Positions 44,977 through 52,479 of a stretch of DNA of 62,827 bases are shown here, one piece after another. This stretch comes from CAYUIG01 sp964444685 (GTDB lineage Bacteria; Gemmatimonadota; Gemmatimonadetes; Longimicrobiales; RSA9). The first letter of the stretch is position 1, and every line of letters starts with the position of its first letter. Where the stretch lies: NCBI GenBank assembly GCA_964444685.1, contig CAYUIG010000022.1, forward strand, positions 1-62,827, written 5' to 3'. The position numbers and the translations under genes are program-made. The notes under the pieces were generated by a model. The model was not told the origin of the DNA, did no database searches, and saw nothing but the letters and a program-made list of their open reading frames with translations.

Positions 44977-46458
44977 GCCACCGGACCCCGGTCGCGACAG
45001 GGTGGAGTCCCGGCGGTGCTCGAAGATGCCGCGCCCGCCCGGGGGCGGGACGACCGTCTGCGGCGGTGCCTCGAGCAGGGGCGGCGGGGTGTCGGGAAGG
45101 TCGCCCCAGAGCGCGGCGAGGCCGAGGCGGGCGTAGTTGATGGACAGCCCGAGCACTCGGGCGGCCTCCTGATCGGCGTGGAAGCCCATCGAGTTCTCGG
45201 CCTCGACGAAGTCGGCGAGGAACTGGGCGCGGCGCTGGTATGTCCGGGCGGCCTCCAGCCGCTGCGCCCCGGCCGTGGCGGAATCCGCCGCGATGGCCTT
45301 CGCGAGCTGAAGAACCGCATCGATGGCGATGTTGCGGAGCTGGTACGTGCGGTCCTGGATCGCGTGCACGCGGCTGCGCAGCTCCGCCTCGGACCAGCGG
45401 TGACAGGTCTGGCAGGCGTTGTCGATGTTGAGCACGGGGCTTCGCACCCAGTGGTCGCTCACCTTCATCGCTCCGGTGCGGATGTACGGCATGTGACAGT
45501 CCGAGCAGGTCACGCCGCTGCGCGCGTGCACGCCCTGCATGTACATCTCGAATTCCGGATGCTGCGCCTTGAGAACAGGCGCACCGCTGATCGCGTGCGT
45601 CCAGTCGGCGAACTGCTGCTCCTCGTAGTACGAGAGGATGTCGTCGGCACGCAGGCCATTCGCCCAGGGATACGTAAGCCGCTTCTCCGGACCGCGGAAG
45701 TAGTACTCGACGTGGCACTGGGCGCACACGAACGTGCGCATCTGTTGGCGCGTCGCATCCTCGTTGACATCGAAGTCGGCGGGCAGCTCGTCGCCGAGGA
45801 ATGCGGCCAGACCCTCCATGAAACCCGGGCGCGTCACGCGCAGCCGCATCGTCTGCGGTTCGTGGCAGTCGATGCACGCCACCGGATGCTCGGCGAGTGC
45901 CGCCGCTTCCTGGTACGGCATACGGTTGACGCGGTCGAAGCCGGCGATCAGGTCGCCATCGCCGGCATCGCGGTAGACCGTATAGACGGAAGCATGGCAG
46001 TGCAGGCACGTGCCCGGCTGCTGGGCGACCTGTTGCCGTTCGGTGAAAATCTGGTCGATGAACATGTATGCGTGACCGCGCTCCTCACGGAAATCCTCCG
46101 CGAACGCGTAGCCCGCCCAGAACTCGCGCAACCGCGGGTCTTCGACGAGTCGTGACGCGGAGGCCTCTTCGCGTGGATCGGTCGCACTCGGCTGCCGCGG
46201 GATCGCTTCGCTCCCGCCGTAGCGCGTCCGCACCATGTCCACCGTGTTGTTGTAGAGGTCGTACTGGATCGGGAAGTTCTGACCCCACACCGCCGGATCC
46301 ACGATGGAGTCGTTCAGCTCGACCACCCGGTAGAACGGCTGCGTCGCTTCCGCACGCCGTTCGAAGATGTTTGTCAGCAGCGCGGCGACGCCCAGCGTGA
46401 GCAGTACCGCCGCGAGCAGCGCCGCAACGATCCAGCCTGTCGAAAGCCCCTTCCTCAT
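44971..46458 (-). CDS. nrfA: Pentaheme cytochrome c nitrite reductase, CXXCH type
   Basis: A 495-residue periplasmic enzyme that reduces nitrite to ammonium with six electrons. One N-terminal helix (residues 10-30) serves as anchor or signal. Five heme sites are visible: CLHCH (151-155), CIDCH (195-199), CAQCH (245-249), CSDCH (318-322) and CQTCH (349-353). The tyrosine near the active site is in CHVEYYF, and KAQH (297-300) supplies calcium ligands and the catalytic His. The first site, which binds the active heme, is CXXCH rather than the usual CXXCK, so the proximal ligand would be His instead of Lys. The proline-rich C-terminus is unusual. The start follows GGAGG. Confidence 0.93.
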   Translation of the reverse strand: MRKGLSTGWIVAALLAAVLLTLGVAALLTNIFERRAEATQPFYRVVELNDSIVDPAVWGQNFPIQYDLYNNTVDMVRTRYGGSEAIPRQPSATDPREEASASRLVEDPRLREFWAGYAFAEDFREERGHAYMFIDQIFTERQQVAQQPGTCLHCHASVYTVYRDAGDGDLIAGFDRVNRMPYQEAAALAEHPVACIDCHEPQTMRLRVTRPGFMEGLAAFLGDELPADFDVNEDATRQQMRTFVCAQCHVEYYFRGPEKRLTYPWANGLRADDILSYYEEQQFADWTHAISGAPVLKAQHPEFEMYMQGVHARSGVTCSDCHMPYIRTGAMKVSDHWVRSPVLNIDNACQTCHRWSEAELRSRVHAIQDRTYQLRNIAIDAVLQLAKAIAADSATAGAQRLEAARTYQRRAQFLADFVEAENSMGFHADQEAARVLGLSINYARLGLAALWGDLPDTPPPLLEAPPQTVVPPPGGRGIFEHRRDSTLSRPGSGGL

Positions 46459-46473
46459 CTACACCTCCACAAT

Positions 46474-46555
46474 GGAGTCGGGAGTCGGGAGACTGGAGAC
46501 TGGTTTTACGGCAGCAGCGGGGACGCGCCCCGCAGTAAACCAGACTCCAGACTCG
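46474..46555. repeat. Two-armed heptanucleotide element, GACTGGA family, copy 2
   Basis: The left arm (46474-46506) has heptads GGAGTCG and GGAGACT. The core is a hairpin GCGGGG-ACGCG-CCCCGC (46517-46533), and the right arm (46535-46555) starts GTAAACCAGACTCC. It lies between the nrfH stop and the nrfA ribosome-binding site and fills most of the 104-bp spacer, so it would be present in the nrfHA mRNA. Confidence 0.85.
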
Positions 46556-46562
46556 AATCCGT

Positions 46563-47045
46563 TCACCTCACCCAATGCCCGACATACCGATGGCAGTGCG
46601 TGCACTCCACGCCTTCGCCGGTTCCGAAGTGACGTACTTCGTCCGGCGGCAGGTCGGCACCCGCGTTCATGGCCACGACGAGCCGTTCGTGACAGTAGCG
46701 GCAGGCCTCTTCCACGATCTCGTGATTGCGTTCGGTGATGCGCAGCGGATACGGGAAGTTGCCCGTCGTGAAGTAGAACGAGTGCCAGAAACCGTTACGC
46801 GCCTTGGTGAAGTACTTCGGCACGAGCGAATGCGGCGTATGGCAGTCGTTGCAGCCGGCCACCGCGCGGTGGCTGGACTTCAGCCATGCGGCGTAATGCT
46901 CGTCCATGATGTGGCAGTTGGCGCACGCGGCGGGATCGGTGCCGAGATAGGAGTACCCGCGCGCATAGACGAACGTGAACGCGCCGAGGCCGATCAGCAC
47001 GCCGAACGCGACGGCAAGGAGCAGGAAGAGCGTGCGTTTCTGCAC
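46563..47045 (-). CDS. nrfH: Tetraheme quinol dehydrogenase NrfH
   Basis: A 160-residue NapC/NrfH-type membrane cytochrome that takes electrons from quinol and passes them to NrfA. N-terminal membrane helix LLLAVAFGVLIGLGAFTFVYA (residues 8-28), then four heme sites: CANCH (41-45), CNDCH (65-69), CRYCH (115-119) and CTHCH (148-152). The motif GTDPAACANCHIMDEHYAAW is typical of NrfH. Its start is GTG (47045-47043) with GGAGG about 10 nt upstream. Gene order nrfH-nrfA is the standard one, here separated by a repeat element. Confidence 0.94.
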   Translation of the reverse strand: MQKRTLFLLLAVAFGVLIGLGAFTFVYARGYSYLGTDPAACANCHIMDEHYAAWLKSSHRAVAGCNDCHTPHSLVPKYFTKARNGFWHSFYFTTGNFPYPLRITERNHEIVEEACRYCHERLVVAMNAGADLPPDEVRHFGTGEGVECTHCHRYVGHWVR

Positions 47046-47109
47046 CGGTCCACACCTCCGGGATCGGTCGGGCAGGGGTCGCGGCGCAAGATGCGTGCGG
47101 TACCGTCTG

Positions 47110-47301
47110 TCAGCGTCGGACGGCGGCGTAGGCGCGGAGGATGACGAGGACGATGAGTCCTGCGGTCAGGACCTCCCAGTGCGCGGCCGCCCAGTCGAGA
47201 GCGTGATCCGCACTCCGTTCGGCCGCACCGAGTACACGCGTCATTGCACCCGCCGTGGTCACGCCGTACTCGACGGCGGCCTGCATCATCGCAAGGACCA
47301 T
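47110..47301 (-). CDS. Small single-pass membrane protein
   Basis: A 63-residue protein beginning MVLAMMQAAVEYGV, with an amphipathic middle (AGAMTRVLGAAERSADHALDWAAAHW) and one C-terminal membrane helix (EVLTAGLIVLVILRAYAAV, about 43-61). There is no known family. GAGGGGG precedes the ATG at 47301, and a TATAAT box lies 30 nt upstream, so expression is credible. It is 64 bp ahead of nrfH on the same strand and could be a small accessory subunit of the quinol-nitrite system, but nothing in the sequence proves it. Confidence 0.6.
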   Translation of the reverse strand: MVLAMMQAAVEYGVTTAGAMTRVLGAAERSADHALDWAAAHWEVLTAGLIVLVILRAYAAVRR

Positions 47302-47330
47302 CACCACCCCCTCGCCGAGGTGTCCGCCGT

Positions 47331-47336
47331 ATTATA
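47331..47336 (-). promoter_or_regulatory. -10 box TATAAT of the nrfHA-side transcript
   Basis: On the minus strand TATAAT is perfect and lies 30 nt before the start at 47301. It is embedded in the palindromic GTATTATAC (47329-47337) in the 74-bp divergent spacer and may also serve the plus-strand gene. No good -35 box is seen. Confidence 0.5.
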
Positions 47337-47375
47337 CGCTATCCGTACACGACCCGCCGCCCCGAGGAGGTTTCC

Positions 47376-48326
47376 GTGCCGGGACCGATCACCGGACTTC
47401 ATCATGTCACCGCCACGGTGGCACACGCACAGCCGGACCTGGACTTCTTTGCCGGCGTGCTCGGTCTCCGCCTCGTGAAGCGCACCGTCAACTTCGACAA
47501 CCACGGCGTCTACCACTTCTACTACGGCGACGAGCTCGGTACGCCCGGATCGCTCTACACGACCTTCCCGTACGCGGGCATGGGGGTGCGCATCGGCACG
47601 AAGGGAGCCGGGCAGGTGACGTCCACGGCGTTCAGTGTGCCTTCGGAAGCGCTGGACATGTGGCGCCGCCGCCTGCACGACGCCGGTATTCCATTCTGGG
47701 AGGACGATCCCCGCTTCGACGAACCGATCCTGCGCGTCGAGGACCATTCGGGACTCGTCCTCGAGCTGATCGGCAGCGACCTCGATGCGCGCTCGCCCTG
47801 GCGACGCGGCCCCGTCGAGATGGACGCGGCGATTCGCGGCCTGCATTCGGTCACGCTCACCGTCCGCGACCCGGAACCGACATTGGCCCTGCTCACCGAC
47901 GTCCTCGGCTGGTCCATCGTCGGCGAGGTGGGTGCACGCACGCGACTCGCAACCGACCGCGATGTCCCCGGCTCCCGCCTCGACGTCCTCGTCGCGGCCA
48001 ATGCACCCGCAGCCGTGAACGGCATCGGTACGGTCCATCACGTGGCAATGGCCATTCCGGACGGTGCCCTGCAGCTCGCGCTGCGCGAAGAGCTGGTCGA
48101 GCGCGGCCTGAAGGTCACGGAGGTCCGCGACCGCCACTACTTCACCTCGATCTACTTCCGCGAGCCCGGCGGCGTACTCTACGAGGTGGCCACCGCCGGC
48201 CCCGGCTTCACCGTCGACGAGGACCCCGCCACCCTCGGCCAGGGGCTCAAGCTGCCGCCGGACGCGGAGTCCGAACGCCCGGTGATCGAAACCACACTGC
48301 CAGATGTGACGCTGCCTGCGGGCTGA
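47376..48326 (+). CDS. VOC-family ring-cleaving dioxygenase, MhqO/MhqA-like
   Basis: A 316-residue protein made of two vicinal-oxygen-chelate domain pairs. It starts at GTG after GAGGAGG. The first domain opens ITGLHHVTATVAHAQPDLDFFAGVLGLRLVKRTVNFDN and has YHFYYGDELGTPGSLYTTFPY. The second starts AAIRGLHSVTLTV; the metal site is completed by HHVAMAI and the Glu in GGVLYEVATAG. Two His and one Glu are expected to bind Fe(II) or Mn(II). Relatives are the MhqO/MhqA/LinE hydroquinone dioxygenases used in quinone detoxification. Substrate is inferred. Confidence 0.88.
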   Translation: MPGPITGLHHVTATVAHAQPDLDFFAGVLGLRLVKRTVNFDNHGVYHFYYGDELGTPGSLYTTFPYAGMGVRIGTKGAGQVTSTAFSVPSEALDMWRRRLHDAGIPFWEDDPRFDEPILRVEDHSGLVLELIGSDLDARSPWRRGPVEMDAAIRGLHSVTLTVRDPEPTLALLTDVLGWSIVGEVGARTRLATDRDVPGSRLDVLVAANAPAAVNGIGTVHHVAMAIPDGALQLALREELVERGLKVTEVRDRHYFTSIYFREPGGVLYEVATAGPGFTVDEDPATLGQGLKLPPDAESERPVIETTLPDVTLPAG

Positions 48327-48396
48327 AGCCTCGTGCGGTATCCTTCTTGCCCGTCCCGGCACGCGTAGTCGGAGCCACTCACCCAATGGAGGGCCC

Positions 48397-48654
48397 ATGG
48401 AACGCGGCATCCTGATGTGGATCATCGTCGGTCTCATCGCAGGCGGCATCGCGAAGCTCATCATGCCGGGGAAGGACCCCGGCGGTGTCATCGTAACGAT
48501 CCTGCTCGGCATCGCGGGCTCCATCCTCGGCGGCTGGCTCGGATCCATGGTCCTCGGGGCTGAAGGCGGCGCCGCCGGCCTCATCGGTTCGATCATCGGC
48601 GCCCTCATACTCCTGGGGATCTACCGCATGGTGGCCGGACGCCGAACCATCTGA
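48397..48654 (+). CDS. GlsB/YeaQ/YmgE-family small membrane protein
   Basis: An 85-residue very hydrophobic protein with three membrane helices (about 5-22, 30-50, 58-77) and glycine zipper motifs, for example IVGLIAGGIAKLIMPGKDPGGVIVTILLGIAGSILGG. This is the transglycosylase-associated/GlsB family, induced by stress in other bacteria and of unknown biochemical role. The cytoplasmic end is GRRTI. The ATG follows TGGAGGG at 4 nt. A strong GC hairpin lies 9 bp behind the stop and probably terminates the transcript. Confidence 0.92.
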   Translation: MERGILMWIIVGLIAGGIAKLIMPGKDPGGVIVTILLGIAGSILGGWLGSMVLGAEGGAAGLIGSIIGALILLGIYRMVAGRRTI

Positions 48655-48663
48655 AGCAGGGCC

Positions 48664-48691
48664 GGGGGCGGCGCACGAGCGCGCCGCCCCC
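48664..48691. terminator. Hairpin terminator after the GlsB-like gene
   Basis: An 11-bp perfect stem, GGGGGCGGCGC (48664-48674) with GCGCCGCCCCC (48681-48691), loop ACGAGC, followed by CGCCTTTCCC. There is a short T tract only. Confidence 0.65.
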
Positions 48692-48708
48692 CGCCTTTCC
48701 CGCCCCCG

Positions 48709-48748
48709 GTCGCCCACCGTCCGTCGCCCGCCATTCGTCGCTCGCTCC
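48709..48748. repeat. Single-arm heptanucleotide repeat, GGGCGAC family, copy 2
   Basis: Inverted heptads GTCGCCC, ACCGTCC, GTCGCCC, GCCATTC, GTCGCTC lie in the spacer before the metal ATPase. Only the right-arm orientation is present, which may be a remnant of a full element. Confidence 0.75.
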
Positions 48749-48775
48749 ATTTCCGTGCACCGGGGTAAGACCAGC

Positions 48776-50809
48776 ATGCTCCGGCTCCTGATCGGCCGCG
48801 GCGCGGTCACGGCGGAGGACCGCGAGTCCGCGTACCATCTGCGCGTGACGCTCGTCGTCGCGCTGGCGCTCATCGCCGGCGCGCTGCTCGAGTGGCTCCC
48901 CGAACCGCCGCATCCCCTGCGCTGGGCCCCGTACCTTCTTGCCTACGTCGTGGGCGGCTGGGGTATCGCCGTGGACGGCTGGGAGGAGCTGAAGCAGCGA
49001 CGTCTCTCGATCGACTTCCTGATGGGCCTTGCCGCGCTCGGCGCCGCAGCCGTCGGTGCGCCGCTCGAGGGCGTGATCCTGATCTTCCTGTTCAGCCTCT
49101 CGAAGGCGCTCGAGGCGTACGCAATGGGCCGCACGCGTCACGCCATCGCGCGTCTGATGGATCTACGGCCTGCCGAAGCGATTCTCGCCGACGAACAGGG
49201 ACACGAGATCGGACGCATCGCCGTGGACGACCTGATCCCCGGCCAGCACATCCTCGTGCTGCCCGGCGGCCGTGTCGCCGCGGACGGCCGCGTGATCTCC
49301 GGCCGCACGGAAGTCGACCAGTCCGCCATCACCGGCGAAGCGATCCCGGTTCGCAAGACGATAGGCGACGAAGTGTACGCGGGCACGATCAATCGCGGCG
49401 GGTCGGTCGTCGTCGAAGTGACGAAGCCCGCGGGTGAGACCATGCTCGCGCGCATCATCCGTCTCGTCGAAGAAGCACGCGAGGAGCGCGCACCGGCGCA
49501 GCACTTCATCGATCGCTTCGCACACCCGTACACGCTCGGTGTGGTCGCGGTCACCGCCATCGTCGCCGTCGCACCGCCGCTCGCGCTGGGCGAGTCGTGG
49601 AGCGAAGCGTTCTATCGCGCCATGACGCTGCTCGTCGTGGCCAGCCCGTGCGCACTCGTCATCTCCACGCCGTCCGCGATCCTCTCCGGCATTGCCAACG
49701 GCGCACGCCACGGCATCCTATTCAAGGGCGGCGCGTACCTCGACCTCGCGGGCACGATCGACACCGTCGCCTTCGACAAGACGGGGACACTCACGATCGG
49801 GCGGCCCCAGCTCCTCGACGTGGTCAGCCCGGCCGAGCTGGACAGCAGCGCGTTCGCCGGGTCGGAGTGGCTCGATGGCGACGAGCTCATCCGCCGCGCC
49901 GCGGCGGTCGAGCGTACTTCGGAGCATCACCTCGGGCGCGCCATGTTGGAGGAAGCGCACGCGCGCAATCTCGACATCCCGCCTGCCGACGACTTCGCTT
50001 CGTTCCCGGGCGAGGGCGTGCGCGCGCGCGTGGACGGCGCGGTCGCCTGGGTTGGGAACGCCAGCATGGCCGCGCGCATGGGCGCACGCGTCGCACCGAT
50101 CGTCCTCGGCTGGACCGCCGAACAGACGTCACGCGGCCGATCGGTCGTCTACACAGGCGCCGATGACGAGCTGCACGGCGCGATGGCGTTCGGCGATGAG
50201 CTCAAGCCCGGTGTCGCCGCCGCGGTCCGCCACCTGAAGTACGAGGGTGTGCGCTGGATCACGGTACTCTCGGGCGATCATCCCGACGCCGTGCGCGCCA
50301 TTGCCGCCGAGATCGGCGCCGACGAAGTGCGTGCGGGTCTGCTTCCCGACGAGAAGGTCGAGGCCGTGCGTGTGCTCGCCCGCAGCTCCCAGGGCGTGGC
50401 GATGGTTGGTGACGGTGTCAACGACGCACCCGCGATGGCGGCTGCGACCATCGGGATTGCGATGGGCGCGGTCGGCACCGACGTCGCCATCGAAACTGCG
50501 GACGTGGTCCTGATGAGTGACGAGGTCGACAAGGTCGACTACGTCATCCATCTCGGAAAGCGCGCGCGCAGGGTGGTGCGTCAGAACGTCTGGTTCAGCA
50601 TCGGCTGGATGCTGTTCCTCGTGGTGCTAGCATTGACCGTGGGGATTCCGCTGCCGCTCGCGGTCGTCGGCCACGAGGGGAGTACGTTGCTGGTGGCCGG
50701 GAACGGCCTCCGTCTCCTGCGAGGCCGTCCCCACCCACCCGTCGCACCCGAAACGCCCGAGCGGACGCCGCGCGTCGTCAGTTCGCGGGCGCCGGTATCA
50801 GGTTACTAA
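48776..50809 (+). CDS. P1B-4-type metal-transporting P-type ATPase
   Basis: A 677-residue metal pump with no N-terminal metal-binding domain. The actuator motif is TGEAIP, the ion-path motif is SPC (290-292, ASPCALVISTPSA), the phosphorylation site is D334 in DKTGTLT, the hinge motif is GDGVNDAP (about 546) and the last membrane part has HEGST (H633). SPC together with HEG(S/G)T defines the P1B-4 group (CoaT/CtpD/PfeT), known to export Co2+ or Fe2+, rather than the CPC-type Zn/Cd or Cu pumps. The ATG at 48776 gives MLRLLIGRG; a GTG seven codons earlier is possible. The 3' end overlaps the convergent lipoprotein gene by 32 bp. Confidence 0.92.
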   Translation: MLRLLIGRGAVTAEDRESAYHLRVTLVVALALIAGALLEWLPEPPHPLRWAPYLLAYVVGGWGIAVDGWEELKQRRLSIDFLMGLAALGAAAVGAPLEGVILIFLFSLSKALEAYAMGRTRHAIARLMDLRPAEAILADEQGHEIGRIAVDDLIPGQHILVLPGGRVAADGRVISGRTEVDQSAITGEAIPVRKTIGDEVYAGTINRGGSVVVEVTKPAGETMLARIIRLVEEAREERAPAQHFIDRFAHPYTLGVVAVTAIVAVAPPLALGESWSEAFYRAMTLLVVASPCALVISTPSAILSGIANGARHGILFKGGAYLDLAGTIDTVAFDKTGTLTIGRPQLLDVVSPAELDSSAFAGSEWLDGDELIRRAAAVERTSEHHLGRAMLEEAHARNLDIPPADDFASFPGEGVRARVDGAVAWVGNASMAARMGARVAPIVLGWTAEQTSRGRSVVYTGADDELHGAMAFGDELKPGVAAAVRHLKYEGVRWITVLSGDHPDAVRAIAAEIGADEVRAGLLPDEKVEAVRVLARSSQGVAMVGDGVNDAPAMAAATIGIAMGAVGTDVAIETADVVLMSDEVDKVDYVIHLGKRARRVVRQNVWFSIGWMLFLVVLALTVGIPLPLAVVGHEGSTLLVAGNGLRLLRGRPHPPVAPETPERTPRVVSSRAPVSGY

Positions 50810-51701
50810 CCGCCCACACGATCTGAACGCTGCCGTCCGCCTGACGCCGGAGAAGACTGAAGTACGTGCCGCCACCGTTCGCCGGACCACGCGCATTCGC
50901 GCCCGTGATCTCGTACCAACCGCCATCGAACAGCCAGCCATCGCCAAAGTCGATCGTTTCGATGTCGTGAATCGTGATCGACTGGTTCCCTGCCGTCCAC
51001 AGGTTCGTGAAACGCTCCTGGATCGCCGCACGGCCCTCGGCCAGCGGACCGTTCGGGTACGACACCACCGCATCCTCCGCGTACAGCGCGGCGAGTGCGG
51101 CCCAGTCGGCCGCCGCGAACGCCTGCGACCACTGCGCACCGAAATCCTTCAGCGTTCCGTTCTCAGGCACCGGGTCACCCGGCTCCGTGGGAGGAGAGTA
51201 CGCCTCGGGCGGCATGACCGTGTCGAAGTTCGTCACCAGCGCATTGATCTTCCAGGCGCCGTCCATGCGCCGGAGCAGCGACATGTAGTGGCCGTCCGCG
51301 CTCATCGGGGCGCCGCCCGGCGGCGTCGCGGTGATGCTCCACCGGCCAAGATCCACGGCATAATCGCCGAACACCATCTTCCGGAGCGACTCGAGATCGA
51401 TCGTCGGTGAGTTCGCCATCTGGGTTTCCAGATGCGCCTGAGCTTCCGCGCGGCTGAAAACCTCCGAACCATCTGCGTACAGCGCCACGGCCGAATCAAG
51501 GAACATTTCCGCCACCACCGACGCGTGGTGTGCGTTGTAGTGGGTCTCGTAGTCCACGAGGGCCTGCGCCAACGCCGCGTCGTCCGCCGAGGCAGCGGAC
51601 GTTTCCTGCGTGGGCTGGGTCTCTTCGGCGGGCTGCTCGTCCGCCGCGCACGCGACGGCGAGAACTGCGGACAGCACGAGCGTGGGGATGCGATGCGTCA
51701 T
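50778..51701 (-). CDS. Lipoprotein with two NTF2-like (SnoaL/DUF4440) domains
   Basis: A 307-residue lipoprotein. MTHRIPTLVLSAVLAVACAADE ends in a lipobox (LAVAC), so the mature N-terminal Cys is lipidated. A Glu/Thr/Gln-rich linker precedes two cone-fold domains: residues about 50-165 (LVDYETHYNAHHASVVAEMFLDSAVALYADG...) and about 190-305 (WSQAFAAADWAALAALYAEDAVVSYPNGPLAEGRAAIQERF). Both have the D/E-A-x-x-x-L-Y-x-x-D-A-V pattern typical of SnoaL/DUF4440. No catalytic residue is certain. The start is preceded by AAGGAGG. Confidence 0.85.
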   Translation of the reverse strand: MTHRIPTLVLSAVLAVACAADEQPAEETQPTQETSAASADDAALAQALVDYETHYNAHHASVVAEMFLDSAVALYADGSEVFSRAEAQAHLETQMANSPTIDLESLRKMVFGDYAVDLGRWSITATPPGGAPMSADGHYMSLLRRMDGAWKINALVTNFDTVMPPEAYSPPTEPGDPVPENGTLKDFGAQWSQAFAAADWAALAALYAEDAVVSYPNGPLAEGRAAIQERFTNLWTAGNQSITIHDIETIDFGDGWLFDGGWYEITGANARGPANGGGTYFSLLRRQADGSVQIVWAVSNLIPAPAN

Positions 51702-51788
51702 GAGCACCTCCTTCGGTGCCTGCACTGTTGGGGATAGCTGCCGGGAGCGAACGGACGCTATCGCCTCGCGCCCCCGGCAGCAATGCCC

Positions 51789-52459
51789 CTAGCGCCCCAG
51801 CTTCTCGCGCGTGACCCGGCGGGCGTAAACGTTTGGCGGATTGCTCCCCGTCGACATCTCGAACGCCCGCTCGTACAGCGCACGAGCCTGCTCGGCGTGA
51901 CCCAACTTCTCATGGGTCATGGCCAGGAGCACGACCTGGAACGGGTCGTTGGGGAGCAGCTCTTCGACGACGCGCGTGAGCTCCCGCTCGGCGGTGGCGA
52001 GGTCGCCGGTGTAGAGGGCGACGTAGCCGACCAGGTACGGGTAGTAGCGCTCCTGATCCTCGGCCATCTCGGGGTCGGAGTCGAGGATGCGGCGGGCCTC
52101 GGCGACGTGCCGCTGAGCGGCCTCGGCGTTGCCGCGGCGCGCCTCGATCCTGGCGAGGGCGTGGGCGAGGCGGTAGTCCCAGAGGCTCTTCGGGTGGGTA
52201 CGCGGCTCGGGCTCCATGTTGCCGAGCTCGGTGCCCAGGCGGTACAGCCGCTCGGCCTCATCGAGGTCGTCGGCGTCGAGGCAGACGCGCGCGGCCTCGT
52301 TCGCCATCTCGCCTTCCTGGTAGTAGGCGTTCTGCGGCTGNNNNNNNNNNNNNNNNNNNNNNNNNNNNNNNNNNNNNNNNNNNNNNNNNNNNNNNNNNNN
52401 NNNNNNNNNNNNNNNNNNNNNNNNNNNNNNNNNNNNNNNNCAGCGGAAGCCCGGTTCAT
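51789..52459 (-). CDS. TPR-containing exported-looking protein, interrupted by assembly gap
   Basis: The visible start MNRASA lies at 52459, 20 bp past the channel gene stop, and then enters a 100-N gap at 52440. Downstream of the gap, 183 residues read as TPR-like helix pairs: GEMANEAARVCLDADDLDEAERLYRLGTELG, AHALARIEARRGNAEAAQRHVAEAR, YLVGYVALYTGDLATAERELTRVVEEL, VVLLAMTHEKLGHAEQARALYERAFE. The joining of the two parts across the gap is inference. The orientation and spacing suggest a co-transcribed partner of the MscS-like channel. Confidence 0.6.
52341..52440. other. Assembly gap (100 N)
   Basis: Exactly 100 N near the 5' end of the TPR protein gene. Its real length is unknown and the encoded N-terminal part is lost. 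Confidence 0.99.
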
Positions 52460-52479
52460 AGCCCCTGACGCCGCAGCCG

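Noticed and set aside
44812..46009. Extension of the TonB receptor frame upstream through the nrfA gene
   Set aside because: The translation is Arg/Pro/Ala-rich with no domain and is antisense-free but out of frame with nrfA; a signal peptide begins at 44812.
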